Below are positions 32,963 to 41,561 of a stretch of DNA of 64,000 bases, piece after piece. Numbering within the stretch: position 1 is the stretch's first letter; each line of letters begins with the position of its first letter. The position numbers and the translations under genes are program-made. This DNA comes from Leisingera coralii (GTDB taxonomy: Bacteria; Pseudomonadota; Alphaproteobacteria; Rhodobacterales; Rhodobacteraceae): the NCBI RefSeq assembly GCF_049056525.1, contig NZ_JBHUPT010000030.1, positions 1 to 64,000 on the forward strand, given 5' to 3'. The notes beneath the pieces are model-generated. The model did no database searches and was not told the DNA's origin. It saw nothing but the letters and a program-made list of their open reading frames with translations.

Positions 32963-34024
32963 ATGCTCATCGCTACCGAAAGCCCGTTTTCCCTGAGCTC
33001 AGCAAACTCTCAGCCCTGCTATTCGGGCGGGCCGGCAACGCTGATCTGCAAGGCCGTGATCGACGAGACGCACGACAGTAAGACCTTCGTCTTCGAGGAC
33101 ACCCAGAGCCGCAGCTTTGATTTCAAGCCGGGGCAGTATGTGACCTTCAGCTTCCGGATCGGCGGCAAAACCCATGTGCGCGCCTATTCGATCTCCTCCA
33201 CCCCGACCCGTCCGCACAATATCCAGGTCACCGTCAAGCGGGTGCCGGGCGGGCTGGTGTCGAACTACCTGAACGATGAGATCCGGCCCGGTGCCGAAAT
33301 CGAAATTGCCGACATTTCCGGCAGTTTCAACTGGATCGATATCCCCTGCGAAAAGCCGCTGCTGCTGTCGGGCGGCTCCGGTGTCACCCCGGTGATGTCG
33401 ATGCTGCAGTACATCACCGATGTGACCCTTCCCAAGGATGTGGTCTTTGTGCATTTCGCCCGCTCCCCGAAGGACATCATTTTCCGCGACCAGCTGGAGT
33501 TCCTGGGCAAGCGGTTCCGGAACGTGACCGTGCATCTGGTGGTGGATTCGGCGGATGACCCCGCCTTTGACGGCGAAACCGGGCAGATATCGGCAGAGCT
33601 GATGCAGCGGCTGGTGCCGGACCACGCCGAGCGCAGCATCTTCATGTGCGGCCCGGAGGGGTTCATGAAAGCGGCCCGTGCGGTTGCTGACGAAATCCCG
33701 TTTGCCGCGGTTCACGAAGAAAGCTTTGGCGAGAAGATCACCATCGAGGAAGCCACCGGCACCGGCGGCGAAGTGTTCTTTTCGCTGAGCGGCAAGAGCG
33801 GCCACTGCGCCGAGGGCGAAACGCTGCTGGAAGCGGCGCTGAACGCCGGTGTCTGGATTGATTCCGCCTGCCAGCAGGGGGTCTGCGGCAACTGCAAGGT
33901 GGTGCTCACCCAGGGCCAGGTCGAAATGCAGGACATGGGCGGGCTGCAGCCGGGCGAAGCCGAGGCCGGCTATGTGCTGGCCTGCTGCAGCTGGCCCAAG
34001 GGCGCAGTGGCGCTCGACGCCTGA
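32963..34024 (+). CDS. NADH-dependent ferredoxin-fused reductase (GbcB-like)
   Basis: A 353-residue electron-transfer protein. An FNR-type domain (about 25-250) has the flavin motif VRAYSISSTP, the pyridine nucleotide motif SGGSGVTPVMSML and FMCGPEGFM. A C-terminal plant-type [2Fe-2S] ferredoxin domain (about 265-350) carries DSACQQGVCGNCKV and a last Cys in LACCSWP. This layout is that of the reductase of glycine-betaine monooxygenase and related Rieske systems. GGAGG precedes the ATG. With the small Rieske protein it supplies an NADH-to-oxygenase chain whose terminal oxygenase is missing here. Confidence 0.9.
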   Translation: MLIATESPFSLSSANSQPCYSGGPATLICKAVIDETHDSKTFVFEDTQSRSFDFKPGQYVTFSFRIGGKTHVRAYSISSTPTRPHNIQVTVKRVPGGLVSNYLNDEIRPGAEIEIADISGSFNWIDIPCEKPLLLSGGSGVTPVMSMLQYITDVTLPKDVVFVHFARSPKDIIFRDQLEFLGKRFRNVTVHLVVDSADDPAFDGETGQISAELMQRLVPDHAERSIFMCGPEGFMKAARAVADEIPFAAVHEESFGEKITIEEATGTGGEVFFSLSGKSGHCAEGETLLEAALNAGVWIDSACQQGVCGNCKVVLTQGQVEMQDMGGLQPGEAEAGYVLACCSWPKGAVALDA

Positions 34025-34038
34025 CATACAACCAGCGG

Positions 34039-34059
34039 GGCGGCCTGAAGAAGGCCGCC
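34039..34059. terminator. Intercistronic hairpin
   Basis: GGCGGCCT (34039-34046) pairs with AGGCCGCC (34052-34059) around a 5-base loop, 15 bases after the reductase stop. No T-run follows, so it may act as an attenuator or mRNA stabiliser between the reductase and transporter genes. Confidence 0.45.
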
Positions 34060-34077
34060 TTCACGGCCAGACGGCCG

Positions 34078-34089
34078 CCCCCCCCCCCC
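34078..34089. repeat. Homopolymer of 12 C
   Basis: Twelve C residues in a row lie 45 bases before the BCCT transporter ATG. Such tracts can change length by slippage and alter promoter spacing, or may be an assembly uncertainty. Confidence 0.7.
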
Positions 34090-34134
34090 AGCTTCCCCAA
34101 AATCAAAAAATGATACCAGCAAGGAGGATGAAAT

Positions 34135-35805
34135 ATGTCTAACGGAAACCGGATCCTGGAAGAGCCATTACGGGATCTTCCAATCAAAACGGCCGACAAG
34201 GGCTTCTACTCGGGGTTCAGCGTGGACGTGACCGTCACCGGCAAGCTTGCGGTCGGCGGGCTGGTTCTTTGGGCCGTGGCCTTTCCGGAGAACGCCGGAT
34301 CGGTATTGTCGGGTTTCAACAGCTTCATCCTGTCCCACTTCGCCTCCTGGTACATCTATGTGATGGCTGCTTTTGTGCTGGTCTGCATCGGCCTGGCGCT
34401 GTGGCCCGCTGCCGGCCGGTTGAAGATCGGGCAGGACGGCGACGTGCCTGAGTTTTCGAATTTCTCCTGGTTCTCGATGATGTTCGGCGCCGGGATCGGG
34501 GTCGGCATGCTGACCTGGGCGGTGGCCGAACCGGTCTATCACTTTCAGAACAATCCGGACGTGATCCAGGGGCTGGCCACCGCGGCAGGCGCCGACAATG
34601 TGCTCAACGCCTACAAATGGTCCTATCTGCACTGGGGCTTCTCGGCCTGGGCCTCTTATGCGATTGCCGGGCTGGCGCTGGGATTCTTTGCCTACCGCCG
34701 CGGGCTGCCGCTGACCATCCGATCTTCGCTGACGCCGCTGTTCGGCAGCCGCCTGTCAGGCTGGACCGGGCATCTGATCGACATTGTTGCGGTGATTGCC
34801 ACCATCCTGGGCGTTGCCCAGACGCTTGGCTTCGGGGTCGAGCAATTCGTGGCCGGCATGGCGCGGATCGGCATCGGCGGCTGGCTGCTGAACGATGAGG
34901 GCACCGCCTCGGTGACCGGCATTATCGTTGCGCTGCTGATCATCATGGGCGCTTCCACCCTGTCAGCACTCTCCGGGGTCGGCAAAGGGATCAAATGGCT
35001 GTCGAACCTCAACATGGGGCTGTCGATCTTCCTGCTGGCCTTCTTCCTGCTGTTCGGGGCCACCGGCTTTGGCATCCGGGCCCTGTTCGTCGGGCTGTGG
35101 GAATACGTCATGGCCCTGCCGGAGATGCTGTTTACCGTTTACCGCGGCGACGGCAGCGGCGGCGCTGCAGACAAGCTGGAAGGCTGGCAGGGCGGCTGGT
35201 CGGTGTTCTACTGGGCCTGGTGGGTGGCCTTTGCCCCCTTTGTCGGCCTGTTCCTGGCCCGGATCTCGCGCGGCCGCACCATCCGCGAGTTTGTCCTGGG
35301 CGCGGTAATCGTGCCGGCCATCATGTGCTTCGTCTGGTTTGCCTTTGCCGGCGGCACGGCCATTGACCTGGAAATGACCGGCGGCGCGGATGGCGTGATT
35401 TTCGGCGCATCGGACGGCGACAAGATTTTCGCCATGACCAATTTCATGCTCGGCGATGTGCTGGGCTGGATGATGGCAGTGGTGATCGTGGTTCTGCTGA
35501 TGACCTATCTGGTTACTTCGGCGGATTCGGCCGTGCTGATCGTGAACACCATCAACGCGGCCGGCGACGAAGGCCCCAAGGCGCGCCCGCATATCGTCTT
35601 CTGGGGCGTGGCCCTGGGCCTGGTGGTCGCAGCGCTTCTGCTGGTCGGCGGGCTGAAGGCGATCCAGACCGCGATGGTGATCGGCGCCCTGCCGTTCTCG
35701 CTGGTGATGGCGCTGATGTGCATTGCCCTGATCAAGGCGATCCTGCGCGACAGCATCCGCGCGTCGCGCGCGGACCAGCCGAGCTTGCCGCAAGGCGGCA
35801 CCTGA
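34135..35805 (+). CDS. BCCT-family betaine/choline/carnitine transporter
   Basis: A 556-residue secondary transporter with about twelve membrane helices. Family motifs are FSWFSMMFGAGIGVGMLTWA (TM3, Gly-rich as in Na+-coupled members), HWGFSAWASYAIAGL and WAWWVAFAPFVGLFLARISR (TM8 with the conserved Trp residues). It imports a quaternary amine or a similar zwitterion. There is no long C-terminal osmosensing tail, so it is more likely nutritional than osmotic. AAGGAGG lies seven bases before the ATG. It follows the reductase by 110 bases in the same direction and probably brings in the cluster substrate. Confidence 0.93.
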   Translation: MSNGNRILEEPLRDLPIKTADKGFYSGFSVDVTVTGKLAVGGLVLWAVAFPENAGSVLSGFNSFILSHFASWYIYVMAAFVLVCIGLALWPAAGRLKIGQDGDVPEFSNFSWFSMMFGAGIGVGMLTWAVAEPVYHFQNNPDVIQGLATAAGADNVLNAYKWSYLHWGFSAWASYAIAGLALGFFAYRRGLPLTIRSSLTPLFGSRLSGWTGHLIDIVAVIATILGVAQTLGFGVEQFVAGMARIGIGGWLLNDEGTASVTGIIVALLIIMGASTLSALSGVGKGIKWLSNLNMGLSIFLLAFFLLFGATGFGIRALFVGLWEYVMALPEMLFTVYRGDGSGGAADKLEGWQGGWSVFYWAWWVAFAPFVGLFLARISRGRTIREFVLGAVIVPAIMCFVWFAFAGGTAIDLEMTGGADGVIFGASDGDKIFAMTNFMLGDVLGWMMAVVIVVLLMTYLVTSADSAVLIVNTINAAGDEGPKARPHIVFWGVALGLVVAALLLVGGLKAIQTAMVIGALPFSLVMALMCIALIKAILRDSIRASRADQPSLPQGGT

Positions 35806-35811
35806 AGCATT

Positions 35812-35845
35812 TTCCGCTGTGCCGGCCTGGGCCGGCACAGCGGAA
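35812..35845. terminator. Strong palindrome after the BCCT gene
   Basis: A perfect 15-base stem, TTCCGCTGTGCCGGC (35812-35826) with GCCGGCACAGCGGAA (35831-35845) and a 4-base loop, starts six bases after the transporter stop. It most likely ends that transcript. The following T content is poor (TTCAT). Confidence 0.7.
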
Positions 35846-36036
35846 TTCATGCAAGGCTTATGGCGGGCCGCATGAAACCAAGGCCCAAGCGGCGCCGGCT
35901 CAGCGGCCCCAAAAAGCATTCAGCAGCATCGCAGCGGACGGCAGCGTCCCGCCGGTTCCGTAAAGATCTGCTTTTCACCGCAAGCGCGGCATACTTTCCG
36001 TGAACAGCCGTCTCAAGGATCCGGAACCGATTGAAA

Positions 36037-38538
36037 TCAGGCGGCACGCAGATGCCGCAGATCACGCCGCTTGATGCACTGGCGGGCAAGGTTTCCGTAA
36101 ACTCTGCGAACATACTGCCGCCCGCGTTCTCCTTCCAGGCCATGAGCGGCAACCAATTCCGGGAACAAACTGAACAGCTCTCGTTTTCCTGCAGCGCACA
36201 GACCCCGGACAGCCTCAGGGCCGGGCCAAAAGGTTTCTGTTGCAATGCCTTCCGCAAAAATCACCTCATGCCGCCCGGTCATGAGGTGCACATAGGTGAC
36301 CGGCCCGGCCGCATTGGCCAGCTGGGTGCAGGCTTGATCGGCTTCAGCCAGCAGTTTTGCCGAGAGGAAACTCTCATCAAAGCGGAATTCCCCTTCAAAA
36401 GCGCGGCCTTCGGCCAGCAGGCGGTGCTGGGGGGACAGCAGCATCGGCCGCTCCGGGGACAGCAGGCCGCCCTGCCGGAGGCAATACGGTCTCAAGTGAG
36501 GGCGCTGTTCCAGCTCGAAAACACTCAAGGTGCGTTTGCCTGTCCAGATCACCGGCTGATAGCCGTTGTCCGCCGTTTGCAGCAGATCGCCCGCTCTGAT
36601 CTGCCCGGCAGGTACCATTCCACGCTTTGTCAGCAGCCTGACATGGGGTGTGAAGCAGGGGATGCCCGCGGAATAGAGCTGCGGGGCGGTGGAGATCTGG
36701 GACGGGGCAACGCCCTCCAGCACCAGCTTTTCACCGCTGGGGAAGGCCAGCAGCGCATTGCCTGAGCCGTCGTCGGTGACAGAAACATCCCAGGCGCGGA
36801 TGGCTCCGTCAGGCCCGGTGCCGCCGGTCAGGCCGGACACGTCCAGCTGATCATTGAAGAAACCATCACTGTCATCATCGCCGATGCTGAAATCGCTGAC
36901 GGTGTCGATGCCGCCGGATCCGGTCAGGATCAATTCGTCATAACCGCTGCCGCTGGTGATCGAGTCATTGCCGGCGCCAAAGGTGACCGTGTCATCGCCG
37001 GCGCCCGCATCAATGGCCACGCCTGCGCTGTCGTCTGCCGCGTCCACCACGTCGGCCTGATCCGTCAGGTTCAGCGCCTCGATCTCGGCGAATGTGATGG
37101 TGTCTGTGCCGCCGGTGATCGTGCCGGCCTCGCCGCCCGTATAGGTGACGGTCAGACCCGAGGTGACAGCAGTCAGGTCAACCGTGTCGAAGTCGGTTCC
37201 GGCCTCGCCGCCTTCCAGCGTGTCATTGCCGAAGCCATCGGACATCTCGAACGTATCGGCGTCGGCCTCACCGTACATCAGGTCCGCATCCGCACCGCCG
37301 ATCAGCAGGTCGTTGTTATTGCCGCCGTACAGAGTGTCATTGCCCGCACCGCCGTCCAGCGTGTCGTTGCCGTCGGTTGCCACGATGCTGTCATTGCCAA
37401 CGCCGCCGACCAGGCTGTCGTCCCCCGCCGAGTTCTTCAGCGTGTCATCGCCTTCGCCGCCGATCAGGGTGTCGTTGCCAAGACCCGTGGTCAGGCTGTC
37501 ATTGCCCGCGCCGCCTTCAATGTAGTCGTCACCGTCGCCCCCGGCCAGGGTGTCGCCGCCCGCGCCGCCGATCAGCGTGTCGGCGCCCGCGCCGCCCTCG
37601 ATGACATCGTCGCCGTCGCCGCCGTCCAGGCTGTCGTCGCCCTCCTCGCCGAACAGGGAGTCATCCCCGCCCTGGCCATAGACCACGTCGTTGCCTGCGC
37701 CGGCCAGAATGGTGTCGGCCCCTTGTTCAATCGGTGTGACGACCGGATCGTCGATCGTGCTGCCGGAAAGGGTGAACCCCGCCAGGCCTTCGCGTGTCTG
37801 CAAGGTGAACTCGATCGAACACCGGTCCTCGAACCCGGCCGAAAACCATGCATCCTGATCGGTGTAGCTGTTCAGCTCGGAACCGGTGGCGGTTACCATG
37901 CTGCCGTCAACCGCGGTGCCGAGCGATGTGTCCTGCGCCACCCCGAAGGAGGTGAAGCTGTTGCCGTCGATGATGACCGCTTCGGCATCGCCATAACCGC
38001 TGTTGTCATCGATGTCGTTGAAGGTGGCGGTCGAGTTCAGGAAAACCGGCTCACCGGTGTCAGGATCGAAAAACTCCAGCCGGAATGCGGCCTGGTCGCC
38101 CGGGTCATCACCGTCCAGCAGGATTTCCGCCCCCGCGGTGTAGCCGAACTCCACCGACATGTTCGGGTTGGATTTCTCCACCAGCACCAGCCTGCCCCAG
38201 ACCTTGCTGCCGTCCTCCAGGGTCGCGATATCGCTGAAGATGGCATAGTTGCCCGCGGTTCCCGACGAACCGTCATGAGAGATGCTTTGGATATTATTGA
38301 TGTCCAGCACCAGGGGAGAGGCGTCCAAACCCTGGTCAAAGCCATCCCCCATGTCGCCATAGACAGTGTCATTGCCGGCTCCCGCATCAATGACATCATT
38401 GCCTTCCTCGCCGGCAACCGTGTCCTGGCCCGCGCCGGCGTCGATCGTGTCGTCGCCGGTTGTGCCGTCCATCTTGTCATTGCCCTCAGTGCCAATTTTA
38501 TTGGCCACAAGGCCGTCGACCCAATCTGGTGTTGCCAT
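36037..38538 (-). CDS. RTX repeat protein with C-terminal Hint domain
   Basis: An 833-residue acidic protein. Nonapeptide calcium-binding repeats (GGxGxDxL) appear at about 16-62 and densely at 273-430, for example GGAGNDTLYGG and GGDGDDVIEGG, with more near 505-530. A Hint (hedgehog/intein-like) domain begins at Cys628 in AGIPCFTPHV and carries LLTKRGMVPAGQIRAGDLLQ and MLLSPQHRLL. This layout is common in Rhodobacteraceae and fits export by a type I system; none is encoded nearby. The region 65-265 is a beta-rich domain I do not recognise. It is monocistronic. Whether the Hint domain self-cleaves is unknown. Confidence 0.88.
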   Translation of the reverse strand: MATPDWVDGLVANKIGTEGNDKMDGTTGDDTIDAGAGQDTVAGEEGNDVIDAGAGNDTVYGDMGDGFDQGLDASPLVLDINNIQSISHDGSSGTAGNYAIFSDIATLEDGSKVWGRLVLVEKSNPNMSVEFGYTAGAEILLDGDDPGDQAAFRLEFFDPDTGEPVFLNSTATFNDIDDNSGYGDAEAVIIDGNSFTSFGVAQDTSLGTAVDGSMVTATGSELNSYTDQDAWFSAGFEDRCSIEFTLQTREGLAGFTLSGSTIDDPVVTPIEQGADTILAGAGNDVVYGQGGDDSLFGEEGDDSLDGGDGDDVIEGGAGADTLIGGAGGDTLAGGDGDDYIEGGAGNDSLTTGLGNDTLIGGEGDDTLKNSAGDDSLVGGVGNDSIVATDGNDTLDGGAGNDTLYGGNNNDLLIGGADADLMYGEADADTFEMSDGFGNDTLEGGEAGTDFDTVDLTAVTSGLTVTYTGGEAGTITGGTDTITFAEIEALNLTDQADVVDAADDSAGVAIDAGAGDDTVTFGAGNDSITSGSGYDELILTGSGGIDTVSDFSIGDDDSDGFFNDQLDVSGLTGGTGPDGAIRAWDVSVTDDGSGNALLAFPSGEKLVLEGVAPSQISTAPQLYSAGIPCFTPHVRLLTKRGMVPAGQIRAGDLLQTADNGYQPVIWTGKRTLSVFELEQRPHLRPYCLRQGGLLSPERPMLLSPQHRLLAEGRAFEGEFRFDESFLSAKLLAEADQACTQLANAAGPVTYVHLMTGRHEVIFAEGIATETFWPGPEAVRGLCAAGKRELFSLFPELVAAHGLEGERGRQYVRRVYGNLARQCIKRRDLRHLRAA

Positions 38539-38679
38539 GAGGTATTTCCGGCCTTCTTTCTAGCACGAGAACAGTCGCGCATGAGTCAATCGCATTCGAA
38601 CTTGGCCGCATGCAGCGCGCCTGTCGGAATTGTCGATACACGGCCATAGAAGAAGAAAACGTAAACCCGGCAGAACTTG

Positions 38680-39558
38680 TCAGAACTGAAGCAGCTCCTT
38701 GGTAAATCTCCGAAGTCCAGGAATATCTTGGGAGGCGGACAGGGTGATCAGGCGGATCGGCCAGCTGAGTTCTGAAGTCAGAGCTGCGGCAGAAACATTG
38801 GCTTTATTGGCAGCCGCCAGAATATCCTTGTCGACAATGGCGCGGCCTGCACCCTGTGCGACCATGCCGATTAACGCAGTCTGTGTCTGCCCTTCCGCAC
38901 GGATGTGAAACGACACGCCTTCCCGGTCGAACATATGCTCGACGGCACGGCGGAAGGGGCTGTAGGGCGTCAGCATGACCTGCGGGATGGCGGCAAGTTC
39001 GGCCGCCGAAATGGACTGTGCTCCGGCCATGGGATCATCATGGGGCAGAATTGCGACAGGCTGGATATCTGTCAGCCGGGTGCACGTGAGATTGGGATCT
39101 CCCGGGTCAGAGGAGACAATTACGCAATCGGCGCGGCCTTCCCGCAACGCCGCAAGCCCGGCGCGTTCGTTCAGGACATCGACATCGATCCGTAGGGCGG
39201 AAAATTCCGCCATGAGTCTTCCTGCCGCGACGGCAACGCGGGTGTCCGCCACCGCCGGCACCGTCGCGACCCGCAGATGCCCGCCCGTTCCGGAGGCGAT
39301 CTGCATGGCGGTTTCCCGAATCCGGCCCAAGCCCTGATAGTGTTTCTGCACCGCCTGCTGCAGGCTGTGCGCAGCCGCAGTGGGTTCGAACTTGCGGCCC
39401 GACCGGTCAAACAGCGCCACTCCCATTTCGGCTTCCAGTTCTGCCACGACCCTGCTGATCGCGGGTTGCGAAATATGCAGGGCGTCTGCTGCCTTGCGGG
39501 TCGAGCGGTGGCGGTAGGCCATCTGGAAAAGTTCGATCTGGCGGGCAGTGATACGCAT
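38680..39558 (-). CDS. LysR-family regulator, divergent from TauE/SafE gene
   Basis: A 292-residue LysR regulator: helix-turn-helix at 3-60 (RQIELFQMAYRHRSTRKAAD, ISQPAISRVVAELE) and effector-binding domain. The ATG at 39558 is preferred because the DNA-binding domain starts there, but no good ribosome binding site is seen and an ATG at 39573 is also possible. It is divergent from the TauE/SafE exporter and PLP lyase genes with a 104-base gap, which suggests it controls them. Confidence 0.9.
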   Translation of the reverse strand: MRITARQIELFQMAYRHRSTRKAADALHISQPAISRVVAELEAEMGVALFDRSGRKFEPTAAAHSLQQAVQKHYQGLGRIRETAMQIASGTGGHLRVATVPAVADTRVAVAAGRLMAEFSALRIDVDVLNERAGLAALREGRADCVIVSSDPGDPNLTCTRLTDIQPVAILPHDDPMAGAQSISAAELAAIPQVMLTPYSPFRRAVEHMFDREGVSFHIRAEGQTQTALIGMVAQGAGRAIVDKDILAAANKANVSAAALTSELSWPIRLITLSASQDIPGLRRFTKELLQF

Positions 39559-39662
39559 GCGGACTGATAACATTTGAGTATCAAAAAATACAGTAAGATG
39601 ATTTTTCATCCACATCGAGTGACACTAACTTGCCCGGCAGGACCTGCGACAAGGAGACCGCC

Positions 39663-40391
39663 GTGCCCGCCGACTTCGCCGTACTGCTGCTTGCCATCAC
39701 TGCCGGCGCCGGGATTCAGGCGGCGGTCGGGGTCGGTTTCAGCATCGTGGCCGCGCCGGTGATGATGGTGCTGCTGGGAACCGCCACGGCGGTCCCTGTG
39801 CTGCTGATGCTGAACACGATGGTCTCGGCTCTCGCAACCGACCGTCAGGCGTGGCTGCGGGACAAGCCCCTGATCCGGAATGCCGTGTCTGGATGCCTCG
39901 CAGGGATCGTGCTGGGGCTGCTGATCTATCCCTATCTGTCAGAGCGCACGGTCCTGTCGCTGACCGCCATCCTTCTTCTGATCGGCGTAGCCTCATCGCT
40001 GAAAAAGCAAAGCAGCCCTGCCGGCCGGCATGGGTTCCGGGCAATCTCGGGCCTGTCGGGGCTGGCCACGGTCTGGGCCGCGACACCCGGGCCGCTAATG
40101 GTTCTGGGCCTGCTGGCGTCCGGGCGGACCGCCCAGGAAGCCCGCAAGCTGGTGCAGCCGGTGGCGCTGGCCGCCTATGGCACAGCCTTTGCCCTGCATT
40201 GCCTGTCGGACTGGGCCGCCTTTGCCCGTGCCCCCTGGCTCTGGCAGTTCGCGGCGGCGGCCGTTCTCGGCAGCCTGCTGGGCCGCCTGATCGGCCCTCA
40301 TCTGCCGCAAGCCGCCATCACGCTTGCAATCCGCGTAATCTCCATTTTCGCCTGTGCCGCCCTGTTCCGGCGTGCCTATCTGATCGGATGA
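39663..40391 (+). CDS. TauE/SafE-family (DUF81) anion exporter
   Basis: A 242-residue membrane protein with about eight helices and the duplicated glycine-rich pattern of TauE/SafE proteins (AGAGIQAAVGVGFSIVAAPV). Members export sulfite or sulfoacetate in C2-sulfonate metabolism (family knowledge). GTG 39663 is used, with AAGGAG upstream. It is followed after six bases by a PLP lyase of the D-cysteine desulfhydrase/cysteate lyase group, so it may remove the sulfite or sulfide made by that enzyme. Confidence 0.85.
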   Translation: MPADFAVLLLAITAGAGIQAAVGVGFSIVAAPVMMVLLGTATAVPVLLMLNTMVSALATDRQAWLRDKPLIRNAVSGCLAGIVLGLLIYPYLSERTVLSLTAILLLIGVASSLKKQSSPAGRHGFRAISGLSGLATVWAATPGPLMVLGLLASGRTAQEARKLVQPVALAAYGTAFALHCLSDWAAFARAPWLWQFAAAAVLGSLLGRLIGPHLPQAAITLAIRVISIFACAALFRRAYLIG

Positions 40392-40397
40392 CAAGAA

Positions 40398-41420
40398 ATG
40401 ACTGAACGGATGAACATTGCTGCGAAGCTTGCGGAGTTTCCGCGCGTCAGATTGATGACAGGGGAAACGCCGGTTGAGCGGCTGGAGCGTCTGTCGGACT
40501 GCCTTGGAATTGATTTGTGGATCAAGCGGGACGACCTGACCGGCCTCAGTTTTGGCGGCAACAAGACCCGCCAGCTGGAGTTCTATTTCGGCGAAGCGCA
40601 GCAGCAGGGGGCGGATACCATTCTGATCACCGGCGCGGTGCAATCGAACTTCGTCCGCTCAGCGGCTGCCGCGGCTGCAAAGCTGGGCATGCAATCGGTG
40701 CTGCAGCTGGAGGAGCGGGTGCCGGGCATGGGCGGTCTTTACTACCGCTCCGGCAACGTGCTTCTGGCGCAGATCCTGGGAGCCGAGCATATGAGCTACC
40801 CCCTGGGCGAGGATGAAGCCGGTGCCGACAATGCGCTGCACGAACGCGCCGACCGGCTGCGGGCGGCGGGGCGCACACCCTATGTGATCCATCTGGGCAT
40901 GAATCATCCGCCGCTTGGCGCGCTTGGGTATGTGCCCGGCGGGGCAGCGCTGAATGATCAGATTGGAGATTTCGACGCGGCAGTGGTTCCGTCGGGCAGC
41001 GGCTCGACCCATGGCGGCTTCCTGACCGGCCTGCGGCTGTCCGGGCAAACCGCGCCGGTCTACGGCATTTGCGTCCGCCGCGATCAGGACCAGCAGCACG
41101 CCCGGATGCAGAAGGTGCTGGGCAAACTGGCGGATTTGATGAAGTTCGATCCGGCGCTGGTGATGGATAGCATCAACGTCTGGGACGGCGCGCTGGCGCC
41201 TGGCTACGGGCGGGTTGGCAGCAGCGCCCGCGAGGCGCTGACCCTGATGGCCCGCACCGAGGGCATCTTCCTGGATCCGGTCTATACCGCCAAGACCTTT
41301 GCCGGGCTTCTGGGCCTGCTCGAGGAAGGCGTGATCCGGAAAGGGCAGAAGGTCGTCATGCTGCACACCGGCGGGCAGCCTGCGCTCTTCGGATACCAGG
41401 AGGAGCTGCAGCCAAACTGA
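40398..41420 (+). CDS. D-cysteine desulfhydrase / ACC deaminase family PLP lyase
   Basis: A 340-residue fold-II PLP enzyme. Schiff-base Lys56 is in SFGGNKTRQLEF, with GAVQSNFVRSAAAAAAKLG as the next conserved block, VPSGSGSTHGGFLTGL near 195 binding the cofactor phosphate and HTGGQPALFGY at the end. Family reactions include D-cysteine desulfhydration, L-cysteate desulfonation and ACC deamination. Next to a TauE/SafE exporter a sulfur-releasing elimination is likely. It is one of two such genes here; the other (55508-56581) differs clearly, and the residue after QSN is Phe here and His there, which should change specificity. Confidence 0.85.
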   Translation: MTERMNIAAKLAEFPRVRLMTGETPVERLERLSDCLGIDLWIKRDDLTGLSFGGNKTRQLEFYFGEAQQQGADTILITGAVQSNFVRSAAAAAAKLGMQSVLQLEERVPGMGGLYYRSGNVLLAQILGAEHMSYPLGEDEAGADNALHERADRLRAAGRTPYVIHLGMNHPPLGALGYVPGGAALNDQIGDFDAAVVPSGSGSTHGGFLTGLRLSGQTAPVYGICVRRDQDQQHARMQKVLGKLADLMKFDPALVMDSINVWDGALAPGYGRVGSSAREALTLMARTEGIFLDPVYTAKTFAGLLGLLEEGVIRKGQKVVMLHTGGQPALFGYQEELQPN

Positions 41421-41425
41421 CATAA

Positions 41426-41493
41426 CAGGAACCTGCGGCCCGTGGCTGAGTGAAGCGCACTCTGGCGAACCACCGGAGTGCGGCGGGTTCCTG
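41426..41493 (+). terminator. Nested inverted repeats between lyase and TAXI genes
   Basis: An outer pair, CAGGAACC (41426-41433) with GGTTCCTG (41486-41493), encloses an inner stem CGCACTCTGG (41456-41465) with CCGGAGTGCG (41473-41482), ten pairs with one G-U and a 7-base loop. It starts five bases after the lyase stop. It may be a terminator, an attenuator or a structured leader for the TAXI gene at 41562. Confidence 0.5.
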
Positions 41494-41561
41494 CTGGCCA
41501 TTTGCGCCGGGAAACGGCGCGCAGCTTCAACATAGGCAATCATTCTCAAAGGGAGGAAACG

